A stretch of 64,000 nucleotides of DNA, from NCBI RefSeq assembly GCF_024362785.1, contig NZ_CP093301.1:3286001-3350000 (forward strand), given 5' to 3'. Origin of the DNA: Evansella sp. LMS18 (GTDB taxonomy: Bacteria > Bacillota > Bacilli > Bacillales > Salisediminibacteriaceae). Positions 34,975 through 42,207 of this stretch are shown here, piece after piece. The first letter of the stretch is position 1, and the number at the start of each line of letters is the position of its first letter. Position numbers and translations under genes: made by a program. The notes beneath the pieces are model-generated. The model did no database searches and had not been told where the DNA came from. It saw only the letters and a list, made by a program, of their open reading frames with translations.

Positions 34975-36065
34975 TTTGTTCGGGCTGCGGTGTATCTATT
35001 CAGACCGGCGACCCGAAACAATTAGGGTACACTCCATCAGCGGCGCTGGAACGGGAAGTAGTTATTTGCCAGCGCTGTTTTAAATTAAAACATTACAATG
35101 AAGTACAGGATGTTTCCCTGACAGATGATGATTTTCTGAAGATATTAAATGAAATAGGAAGCAGAGATGCTTTAATTGTCAAACTCGTGGATATTTTTGA
35201 TTTTGACGGAAGCTGGCTTCCCGGGCTGCATCGTTTTGCAGGAAAGAATAAGGTGCTGCTTGTAGGGAACAAAGTGGATTTGCTTCCTAAATCCGTAAAA
35301 AGAAATAAACTTACTAACTGGATGAAGGAGCGCAGTAAAGAATACGGCCTGAAAGCGGAAGAAGTTCATCTGATGAGCGCCGCATCCGGAGAAGGAGTTA
35401 TTGAGACAGCCAACTTAATTGAAGAACACCGCAAAGGCCGTGATGTTTATGTAGTTGGGTCTACCAATGTGGGGAAATCAACGTTTATTAACCGGCTGCT
35501 CAAAGAATTCGGAGCAGATGAGGAATTTATGATAACTACATCCAATATTCCCGGAACCACTCTTGATATGATAGATGTTCCATTAGATGACGGGTCGTCA
35601 CTCTATGACACACCAGGGATTATCAATCATCATCAAATGGCACATTTACTTGATAAAAAAGAACTGAAAGTAATCAGTCCAAAAAAGGAAATAAAACCGA
35701 AAGTGTTTCAGCTTGGAGACGGACAAACTTTATTTCTTGGAGGACTGGCCAGGGTTGATTTTGTGCAGGGCAGTGATATGTCGTTTGTATGCTACGTGTC
35801 GAATGACTTAAATATTCACCGGACAAAACTTGAAAAAGCAGATGAGCTGTATGAAAAACATCTGGGAGAACTGCTTACCCCTCCGTTTAAAGAGAACAAA
35901 GATGACTTTCCGGAGTTTACTGCACGGGAATGGAAGCTGCAAAATGAGAAGCAGGATATTGTAATATCCGGGCTGGGCTGGATTACGGTCCATGGAAAGG
36001 GTGCTTTTGTGAAAACCTACGCTCCTAAAGGAGTACATGTTACAATCCGGCCATCAATCTTTTGA
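34947..36065 (+). CDS. yqeH: Ribosome biogenesis GTPase YqeH
   Basis: A 372-residue circularly permuted GTPase needed for 30S subunit assembly. An N-terminal zinc finger (CSGCG and CQRCF) is followed by motifs in permuted order: LLVGNKVDLLPKS (G4), MSAASGEG (G5), GSTNVGKSTF (G1), and YDTPGI (G3). A C-terminal domain (about 215-372) follows. The start ATG lies inside yqeG, preceded by GAGAGGG, so translation is coupled. Confidence 0.96.
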   Translation: MGKAKEERVICSGCGVSIQTGDPKQLGYTPSAALEREVVICQRCFKLKHYNEVQDVSLTDDDFLKILNEIGSRDALIVKLVDIFDFDGSWLPGLHRFAGKNKVLLVGNKVDLLPKSVKRNKLTNWMKERSKEYGLKAEEVHLMSAASGEGVIETANLIEEHRKGRDVYVVGSTNVGKSTFINRLLKEFGADEEFMITTSNIPGTTLDMIDVPLDDGSSLYDTPGIINHHQMAHLLDKKELKVISPKKEIKPKVFQLGDGQTLFLGGLARVDFVQGSDMSFVCYVSNDLNIHRTKLEKADELYEKHLGELLTPPFKENKDDFPEFTAREWKLQNEKQDIVISGLGWITVHGKGAFVKTYAPKGVHVTIRPSIF

Positions 36066-36090
36066 CAGATAATATGGAGGGGAGATCAGT

Positions 36091-36927
36091 ATGAGAGGAA
36101 TAATGGGGGTGGCAGGCTATCCGATAGGACATACTATGTCCCCGGTAATGCATGAAGCGGCCTTTAAGGAACTAGGTTTAAATATGGCTTACCATGCATT
36201 CGAGGTGCAGCCGGAAAACTTAAGCGACGCAGTTAAGGGAATCAGAGGATTAGGATTAAAAGGAATGAATGTTACGGTACCCCACAAAGTGGAAGTTATG
36301 AATTACCTTGATGAAATTGATGGCCTTGCAGCAGAAATAGGGGCTGTGAATACGATTGTAAACAGAGACGGAAGGCTTATAGGATATAACACTGACGGCG
36401 AAGGGTATTTCCAGTCATTGAGAGAGGCTGCAGGAAGCAGCCTGGAAGATAAGCGGGTGCTTGTTGTTGGAGCAGGAGGCGCTGCCCGGGCTGTCGCAGT
36501 CACAATTGCTAAAAACGGCGTCGGGGAACTAGTTATTACTAACCGCACGCTTCAAAAGTCAGAAAACCTGGCTGAAACATGCTTGAAATTCGCAAATACA
36601 ACTGTACTTCCCATGGGCATGGCACAGGCCAGGATGACTGAATTTGACGTAATAATAAATACTACATCTGTAGGCATGTATCCGGAAACAGGCAGTATGC
36701 CTATGTCAATGGAAATGCTGAGCAGAGGAACGATTGTCAGTGATTTAATTTATAATCCCCTCAAGACAAGATGGCTTAAAGAAGCTGAAAAAAGAGGCGG
36801 AATTGCTTTAAACGGTGTCAATATGTTCGTTTACCAGGGAGCGATTGCTTTTAAATTATGGACAGGGGTGGAAGCTCCCATCAGAGTAATGAGAGAAGCA
36901 GTGCTCCGCAACCTGAAAGGAGAATAA
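36091..36927 (+). CDS. aroE: Shikimate dehydrogenase
   Basis: Reduces 3-dehydroshikimate with NADPH in aromatic amino acid synthesis. The 278-residue protein has the substrate site GYPIGHTMSPVMHE, the catalytic Lys in NVTVPHKVEVM, GAVNTIV, the nucleotide motif VVGAGGAARAVA and NRT at the NADP site. GGAGGGGA precedes ATG 36091. The gene lies in the conserved yqeH-aroE-yhbY string. Confidence 0.97.
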   Translation: MRGIMGVAGYPIGHTMSPVMHEAAFKELGLNMAYHAFEVQPENLSDAVKGIRGLGLKGMNVTVPHKVEVMNYLDEIDGLAAEIGAVNTIVNRDGRLIGYNTDGEGYFQSLREAAGSSLEDKRVLVVGAGGAARAVAVTIAKNGVGELVITNRTLQKSENLAETCLKFANTTVLPMGMAQARMTEFDVIINTTSVGMYPETGSMPMSMEMLSRGTIVSDLIYNPLKTRWLKEAEKRGGIALNGVNMFVYQGAIAFKLWTGVEAPIRVMREAVLRNLKGE

Positions 36928-36933
36928 TTAAGA

Positions 36934-37224
36934 ATGCTGACAAGTAAACAAAAGAAATTTTTAAAATCTGAAGCTCACCATCTGAAGCCAATATTCCAGG
37001 TGGGAAAAGGCGGGGTAAATGATAACCTGATTAAACAGGTGGATGATGCTCTTGAAGCCAGAGAGCTGATTAAAGTAAGTGTCCTTCAAAATTGTGAAGA
37101 AGATAAATATGAGGTAGCTGAAGCCATTTCTGAGGGAGCGGATGCTCACGTTGTCCAGGTGATCGGCAGCACGATCGTCCTGTATAAGGAATCAAAAAAC
37201 CAGAAAAAGATAGAGCTGCCATAA
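36934..37224 (+). CDS. yhbY: Ribosome assembly RNA-binding protein YhbY (YqeI)
   Basis: A 96-residue CRS1-YhbY (CRM) domain protein binding rRNA during 50S assembly. It reads LTSKQKKFLKSEAHHLKPIFQVGKGGVND, including the conserved GKGG-type loop, then ELIKVSVLQNC and a final IVLYKESK strand. AAAGGAG overlaps the aroE end, 7 nt upstream of the gene. Length normal. Confidence 0.95.
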   Translation: MLTSKQKKFLKSEAHHLKPIFQVGKGGVNDNLIKQVDDALEARELIKVSVLQNCEEDKYEVAEAISEGADAHVVQVIGSTIVLYKESKNQKKIELP

Positions 37225-37239
37225 CTAAGAGGTGAGAGG

Positions 37240-37815
37240 ATGAAGCGGATTGGTCTTTTAGGAGGTACGTTTGATCCTCCTCATATCGGCCATTTGTTAA
37301 TGGCTGAAGAAGCACGTCTGAAAATGGAGCTCGATGAAATCTGGTGGGTTCCGAACAGGGTCCCGCCACATAAGGAAAAGACAAGCCGTACAACTGCCAT
37401 GGACCGCCTGGATATGGTTGAGTCAATGACAAAGCTTAATAAATGCTATAAGGTTTGCGACATTGAGCTGAAGATGGAAGGCCCCTCCTATACAGTGCAT
37501 ACGATAGAAAAGCTTCTGGAAAAATACCCTGATTATTCTTTTTATTTTATTATCGGGGAGGACAGTCTGCTCACTCTCCAGGACTGGTATGGCAGTGACC
37601 GTCTTTTGGCAATGGTGAAGTTTATCGTGATCCGCAGGCCTGGCTATACCTATGAAGAACACGAGACCGCTCCATCTATTACCATTATACAAGGTCCGGT
37701 AATTGATGTTTCTTCTACGCTGATTCGTGAAACAATATATGAAAAGAAGTTAAACAAATTTTTGTTAACGAAAGAAGTCTATTCATTGATTGAGGAGAGG
37801 GGACTATATGAATGA
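37240..37815 (+). CDS. nadD: Nicotinate-mononucleotide adenylyltransferase
   Basis: Makes nicotinate adenine dinucleotide in NAD synthesis. The 191-residue protein begins with the nucleotidyltransferase motif GGTFDPPHIGHL and has the second motif SSTLIRE near residue 165. AGAGGTGAGAGG precedes ATG 37240. The end overlaps the yqeK start by 8 nt. Confidence 0.97.
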   Translation: MKRIGLLGGTFDPPHIGHLLMAEEARLKMELDEIWWVPNRVPPHKEKTSRTTAMDRLDMVESMTKLNKCYKVCDIELKMEGPSYTVHTIEKLLEKYPDYSFYFIIGEDSLLTLQDWYGSDRLLAMVKFIVIRRPGYTYEEHETAPSITIIQGPVIDVSSTLIRETIYEKKLNKFLLTKEVYSLIEERGLYE

Positions 37816-38368
37816 AGCAGAAGCTTTTGCTGCTGTCAGGAAGAGCCTCAAACCAAGGCGGTTTGAACACACCGAACGTGTAACGGAAGAAGCGGAACGT
37901 CTTGCTGGACTGTATGGCGCAGATGTGGGGAAAGCCCGTTTAGCAGCAATTTTGCATGATTATGCGAAATACCGCTCTCCAGAGGAAATGAGGCAGACAG
38001 TAATAGAAGCTGGTTTAAACAGAAAATTACTTTTTTTTGGTGATGAAATACTCCATTCTTTCGTTGGTGCGTATTATATTAAGGAAGAGCTGGGTATGGA
38101 AGACGAAGACATTCTTTCGGCTGTCCGATACCACACTACTGGAAGAGCCGCCATGAAAGAACTCGAAAAAATTATTTTCCTTGCTGATTATATTGAACCT
38201 GGAAGGTCGTTTCCTGGTATTGAAGAAGTTCGGGAGACAGCTAAGGTAAGTTTAGACGAAGCTTGTTTATTATCTTTAAAAAATACGATTGGATTTTTAG
38301 TGAAAAAGAAGAAGCCGGTTTATCCGGATACTTTTGAAGCGTATAATTATTACACGATGAACAAATAA
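37808..38368 (+). CDS. yqeK: HD-domain bis(5'-nucleosyl)-tetraphosphatase YqeK
   Basis: A 186-residue HD phosphohydrolase. Metal ligands are visible in RFEHTERV, AAILHDYAKY and LHSFVGAYY, and the late LADYIEPGR. Family members of this Gram-positive type hydrolyse Ap4A to ADP, an alarmone by-product of tRNA synthetases. ATG 37808 has GAGAGGGG upstream; a start further upstream within nadD lacks an RBS. Confidence 0.94.
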   Translation: MNEAEAFAAVRKSLKPRRFEHTERVTEEAERLAGLYGADVGKARLAAILHDYAKYRSPEEMRQTVIEAGLNRKLLFFGDEILHSFVGAYYIKEELGMEDEDILSAVRYHTTGRAAMKELEKIIFLADYIEPGRSFPGIEEVRETAKVSLDEACLLSLKNTIGFLVKKKKPVYPDTFEAYNYYTMNK

Positions 38369-38388
38369 AAGGAGGTTATCACACTTTC

Positions 38389-38742
38389 ATGGACACAAAT
38401 GAGCTGTTAGATACCGCTGTCAGGGCAGCAGATGATAAAAGGGCTGAAAATATTGTTGTTTTAAATATGAAAGGCATTTCTTTAATTGCTGATTACTTTA
38501 TTATATGCCATGGTAACTCAGAAAAGCAGGTCGAAGCTATAGCCAGAGAAGTGAAAGACCGTGCTATGGAACAGGGACAGGACATCAAGAGGCTGGAAGG
38601 GATCGATGAAAGCCGGTGGGTGTTAATTGATTTAAACGACGTTGTTGTCCACGTTTTCCATAAAGATGAGAGGCCATATTATAATCTGGAAAAATTGTGG
38701 GGAGACGCACCAGCATATACAGCTGATCAGGTGCTGAATTAA
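38389..38742 (+). CDS. rsfS: Ribosomal silencing factor RsfS
   Basis: A 117-residue RsfS/YbeB/YqeL protein that binds L14 and blocks subunit joining in starvation. Typical features are NIVVLNMKGISLIADYFIICHG, GIDESRWVLIDLNDVVVHVF and the terminal YYNLEKLWGDAP. AAGGAGG lies upstream of ATG 38389. Part of the yqeK-rsfS-yqeM string. Confidence 0.96.
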   Translation: MDTNELLDTAVRAADDKRAENIVVLNMKGISLIADYFIICHGNSEKQVEAIAREVKDRAMEQGQDIKRLEGIDESRWVLIDLNDVVVHVFHKDERPYYNLEKLWGDAPAYTADQVLN

Positions 38743-38781
38743 TCCCCGGGCTTTTACTGCTTAATCAGAAGGGGAAAAATA

Positions 38782-39546
38782 ATGAAAAACGAAGAGCATT
38801 TTGCATCTGTGTATGATTATCTTATGGAAGATGCCCCATACGGCAGATGGCTTGAATACACTAAGGCTTTTTTGCCAGCAGGGTCGAGAATACTTGATCT
38901 GGCCTGCGGGACTTGCACTTTTACCATTATGCTGCAGGAGGCTGGCTTCAATGCCTCTGGTTCGGATCTTTCCCAGGATATGCTGACTATCGGGGAAGAG
39001 AAAATCAGGGAGAGAAAATTGGAAATCCCTCTCTACCGACAGGACATGCGAGAGCTAGCCGGATTTAATAACCTTGATGGTATTACATTGTTCTGTGACG
39101 GTCTGAACTACCTTTTAACGGAAGAAGATGTAAGACAAACTTTAAGAAAAGCATATTCCGCATTGAAACCTGGGGGAATACTCTTATTTGATGTTCATTC
39201 CTTGTTTAAGATGAACACTGTTTTCAACGACCAGATGTACGGAGAAAACGGAGAGGATATTTCGTATATATGGTTTTGTACACCAGGGAGCGAACCGGGT
39301 AGTGTGGAACATTCTTTAACTTTCTTTTTGAAAAACGAGACCGGTTTGTACGAAAGGAAAGATGAGGAGCAGTTTCAGCGAACTTTTCCACCTGGGATTT
39401 ATAAAACCTGGCTCCAGGAAGCGGGATTCTCAAAAGTAGAAATAACAGGGGATTTTGGCCTCAGGGCACCCCTTGAAACAGATGAAAGAATTTTTATCAA
39501 AGCTGAAAAAAACAGCAGGAGTTCTTCAGACGGTGGAGAAATATAA
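38782..39546 (+). CDS. yqeM: Class I SAM-dependent methyltransferase YqeM
   Basis: A 254-residue methyltransferase with N-terminal FASVYDYLMEDAPYGRW. Motif I is ILDLACGTCTFTIMLQ; post-I is GSDLSQDMLTIG and the acceptor region has LFCDGLNYLL. The substrate is unknown in Bacillus. GAAGGGG precedes ATG 38782. It is the last gene of the yqeG-yqeM operon and faces comER. Confidence 0.9.
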   Translation: MKNEEHFASVYDYLMEDAPYGRWLEYTKAFLPAGSRILDLACGTCTFTIMLQEAGFNASGSDLSQDMLTIGEEKIRERKLEIPLYRQDMRELAGFNNLDGITLFCDGLNYLLTEEDVRQTLRKAYSALKPGGILLFDVHSLFKMNTVFNDQMYGENGEDISYIWFCTPGSEPGSVEHSLTFFLKNETGLYERKDEEQFQRTFPPGIYKTWLQEAGFSKVEITGDFGLRAPLETDERIFIKAEKNSRSSSDGGEI

Positions 39547-39580
39547 AGAGCAAGGACTATTCCTTGCTCTTTTCCTTTTC
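39545..39580. terminator. Bidirectional terminator between yqeM and comER
   Basis: AAAGAGCAAGG pairs with CCTTGCTCTTTT; it overlaps the last codons of comER. Confidence 0.88.
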
Positions 39581-40399
39581 TTTAATCTGCCGGCATACCA
39601 GCTCCCGGTCTTCTGCGTATTTTTCATGTGTTCTCCTGAACAGAAGGTTAAATTGATCCCCTACTTCGTCTCTTAGTACCTCCAGCCCTGCTCCGGTTAC
39701 TCCTCCGGGAACAGTGACCCTCTTTCGCAGCGTCTCCAGTGTAAAGTGTTTCCTTTTCAGCAACTCACCATACCCAATCAGCATGGATTCCGTTATTCTC
39801 ATCGCCTCATCTTCTTTTATATCCGTTTCCTCTACAGCGCTTTTAATCATTTTCTCTACTAAATAACTTAAAAATGCCGGACCACAGCTTGCAAGGTCGG
39901 AGGCAATCCTTGTAATGCCATCCCCGATTATCTGAGGCCTGGAGATTGTGCTGAAAAATCGCAGCAATTCCTGTTTATTAGTTTCCTCTACTTCCTCGCC
40001 GAAGGTAACAAGAGAAGGACCTTCCATTGCCCGGTTTACTATGCTTGGAATAAAACGGACTACCTGACAATCGGATATTTCCTCAAGTTCTTCTGTTAAT
40101 ACAGGACTTGTTATTGAAATGAGGGTTTTTCTCCTGTCCAGCAAGTCATTAACCCTTTTTATTACCGGAAACATCTGCAGTGGTTTTACACACAGGAAAA
40201 TCCAGCTGCATTCAGATACTAAGACACGGGGGTCATGAACAACTTTTAACCCGGGGTAAGAAGAGGCTAACTGGTAGGCTTTGTCAGCTGTCCTGTTCAT
40301 TATGATGACATTATCCGGTGAGATTGCCCGGGCATCTAAAAAGGATTCAATGAGTATCCTGCCCATGCTTCCTGTTCCGATAAAGCCAACTTTTTTCAA
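39557..40399 (-). CDS. comER: Late competence protein ComER, pyrroline-5-carboxylate reductase family
   Basis: A 280-residue NAD(P)-binding protein. The Rossmann motif VGFIGTGSMGRIL is at the very N-terminus, and the C-terminal dimerisation domain has DLASCGPAFLSYLVEKM and TVPGGVTGAGLEVL. It resembles ProC, but lies divergent from comEA, the position of comER; in Bacillus, ComER has been linked to sporulation and biofilm control. The start is TTG 40399 with GGAGGGG upstream. Confidence 0.9.
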   Translation of the reverse strand: MKKVGFIGTGSMGRILIESFLDARAISPDNVIIMNRTADKAYQLASSYPGLKVVHDPRVLVSECSWIFLCVKPLQMFPVIKRVNDLLDRRKTLISITSPVLTEELEEISDCQVVRFIPSIVNRAMEGPSLVTFGEEVEETNKQELLRFFSTISRPQIIGDGITRIASDLASCGPAFLSYLVEKMIKSAVEETDIKEDEAMRITESMLIGYGELLKRKHFTLETLRKRVTVPGGVTGAGLEVLRDEVGDQFNLLFRRTHEKYAEDRELVCRQIKEKEKSKE

Positions 40400-40461
40400 A
40401 CCATCCCCTCCTTTACAAAACATTCTCATAGTAATCGTATGATTGAGTGTTGTTTATTATG

Positions 40462-40714
40462 AATTGAATCAATTTCATAATTCAAGATTTTCGATTTTAA
40501 TGCAAACATTATCTTAGAAAGTTACTTTGTTGTTCGATTTACGCTTCAGACGGACGCGTTCTGTGCGCACGGCTTCAACTAATTTTTGACGGTTGAACAC
40601 CGTCAAAAATGATTTTCAGCTTTTCATGCTTTTCCCACCAGAGTCGTCGTCTTACGCTGCAATCGAAAAGTAGTGTTCTTCTTTTGCAAAGTCCCTATTG
40701 AAATTCATTCAATT
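40462..40714 (-). repeat. MITE-like intergenic repeat, copy D (best-defined ends)
   Basis: 253 bp between comER and comEA. The left end AATTGAATCAATTTCATAA and the right end, read on the other strand, AATTGAATGAATTTCAATA form near-perfect terminal inverted repeats. The core has TTCGATTTACGCTTCAGACG at one side and TTACGCTGCAATCGAAAAG at the other. No clear target-site duplication is visible. Confidence 0.85.
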
Positions 40715-40742
40715 AAAGTCTTATTTCTAAGGAGTGATAAAA

Positions 40743-41354
40743 ATGCTTTCTTTCGTGAATGAAAACAAAAAACTTCTGCTGTACGGGGGAGCGGGCCTGG
40801 CGGTGATTGCAGCGTTTTTTTTCCTGCTGCCATCTATACAGGGAGGGGAAGCTGACGAAGAGGACTGGGAATCGTTCCTTCAGGGGGGAGAGGCTCAGCA
40901 GGAGGACATTAAAGATAATCCAGAAGAGGAAAACGTAATTATTGTTGATATTAAGGGGGAGGTTTTAAACCCTGGGATCTACATAATGGAACAAGGTGAC
41001 AGAGTCAATGACGCGATTATAAAGGCAGGGGGGACTACAGAAGATGCAGCAGAGGAAGCGGTTAATCTGGCGGAAAAGGTTTATGATGAAATGGTTATTG
41101 CAGTACCTGCAGCGGGAGAGGATGTGGAGGTTATATTCCAGGAGGGAGGCGGGGATAGCAGCAAAGTGCGTATAAATCATGCCTCTGCTTCCGAGCTCGT
41201 CTCACTGCCGGGAATTGGGCCTGCGAAAGCGGAAGCTATACTTAAATACCGCGAAGAGGCAGGTCCCTTTAAAAGTGAAGAGGAATTGGTGAATGTACCG
41301 GGGATAGGAGAAAAAACAATGGAAACATTAAAAGAATTAATTTCTGTAAAATAA
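40743..41354 (+). CDS. comEA: Competence DNA receptor ComEA
   Basis: A 203-residue membrane-anchored DNA-binding protein that receives transforming DNA outside the membrane. An N-terminal helix (about residues 10-28) anchors it; an acidic linker follows, then a SLBB-like domain (IIVDIKGEVLNPGIY, about 60-125) and two helix-hairpin-helix motifs (NHASASELVSLPGIGPAKA and LVNVPGIGEKTMETL). AAGGAG lies 8 nt before ATG 40743. Confidence 0.95.
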   Translation: MLSFVNENKKLLLYGGAGLAVIAAFFFLLPSIQGGEADEEDWESFLQGGEAQQEDIKDNPEEENVIIVDIKGEVLNPGIYIMEQGDRVNDAIIKAGGTTEDAAEEAVNLAEKVYDEMVIAVPAAGEDVEVIFQEGGGDSSKVRINHASASELVSLPGIGPAKAEAILKYREEAGPFKSEEELVNVPGIGEKTMETLKELISVK

Positions 41355-41380
41355 CTTTATAAAATTGGCTTTGTGAAATA

Positions 41381-41421
41381 CTTTTCGATTGAAGCGTAAA
41401 TCGATATGAAATGATTCAATA
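41381..41421 (+). repeat. Collapsed remnant of the MITE-like repeat (copy F)
   Basis: CTTTTCGATT is fused directly to GAAGCGTAAATCGA, followed by ATATGAAATGATTCAAT. This equals the two ends of the core joined at their shared GCGTAA direct repeat, with about 110 bp of interior missing. Confidence 0.65.
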
Positions 41422-41507
41422 ACATATTAATTTTAGTTTGACGGAACGGGAATGGATTGTCTAAACTTAATAAGTAAAATGATATTTTTTGCCGGAGGTA
41501 CTTTATA

Positions 41508-42074
41508 ATGGACAGAATTTCATGGCACCAATATTTCATGGCACAAAGCCATCTCCTTGCTTTAAGAAGCACTTGTACAAGGCTGATGGTTGGTGCAACG
41601 ATTGTCAGGGATAAAAGAATAATCGCAGGCGGATACAATGGAGCTATTTCAGGTGGGGAGCATTGTATAGATGAAGGCTGCTATGTGATTGATAATCATT
41701 GTGTGAGAACGATTCACGCAGAGGTAAACGCTTTGCTTCAGTGTGCCAAATTCGGTGTTGCTACTGAAGGCGCCGAAGTTTACGTTACTCACTTCCCTTG
41801 TCTTAACTGCTGCAAAGCATTGATTCAGGCTGGGATAAAAAAGGTATATTATGCGGCCGATTACAAGAACCATCCGTATGCTGAAGAACTTTTCAGCCAG
41901 GCGGGGGTAGCTGCCGAGCAGGTTGAACTTGAAGAAATGATCCTGGACAGAAACAATAAAGAAAAACTGATGTTCACTGCCGACCTCCTTGCTCTTCTTG
42001 AAGATAGTGGTATTAACAGAGACCAGCTGGAGGAATTAAAAGAAAAAGCAAATAAGCTGTATACTTCATCATGA
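41508..42074 (+). CDS. comEB: dCMP deaminase family protein ComEB
   Basis: A 188-residue zinc-dependent deaminase. Zinc ligands are in HAEVNALLQCA and FPCLNCCKALI. The N-terminus WHQYFMAQSHLLALRSTC is family-typical. It sits between comEA and comEC as in B. subtilis, where it is transcribed with them but has been reported dispensable for transformation; dCMP to dUMP conversion is the assumed role. CCGGAGG precedes ATG 41508. Confidence 0.95.
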   Translation: MDRISWHQYFMAQSHLLALRSTCTRLMVGATIVRDKRIIAGGYNGAISGGEHCIDEGCYVIDNHCVRTIHAEVNALLQCAKFGVATEGAEVYVTHFPCLNCCKALIQAGIKKVYYAADYKNHPYAEELFSQAGVAAEQVELEEMILDRNNKEKLMFTADLLALLEDSGINRDQLEELKEKANKLYTSS

Positions 42075-42207
42075 AACCGGCAGGGGGATACCCCCTTTGT
42101 CCCCCGATACATGCCGGCTGATTTTATCTTCCTTACCTACCTCTTTCTGTTTCTTTACAATCCAATTCATAGAAAATCCCTCATTAAAAAGGGAGTGATA
42201 ACCAATT

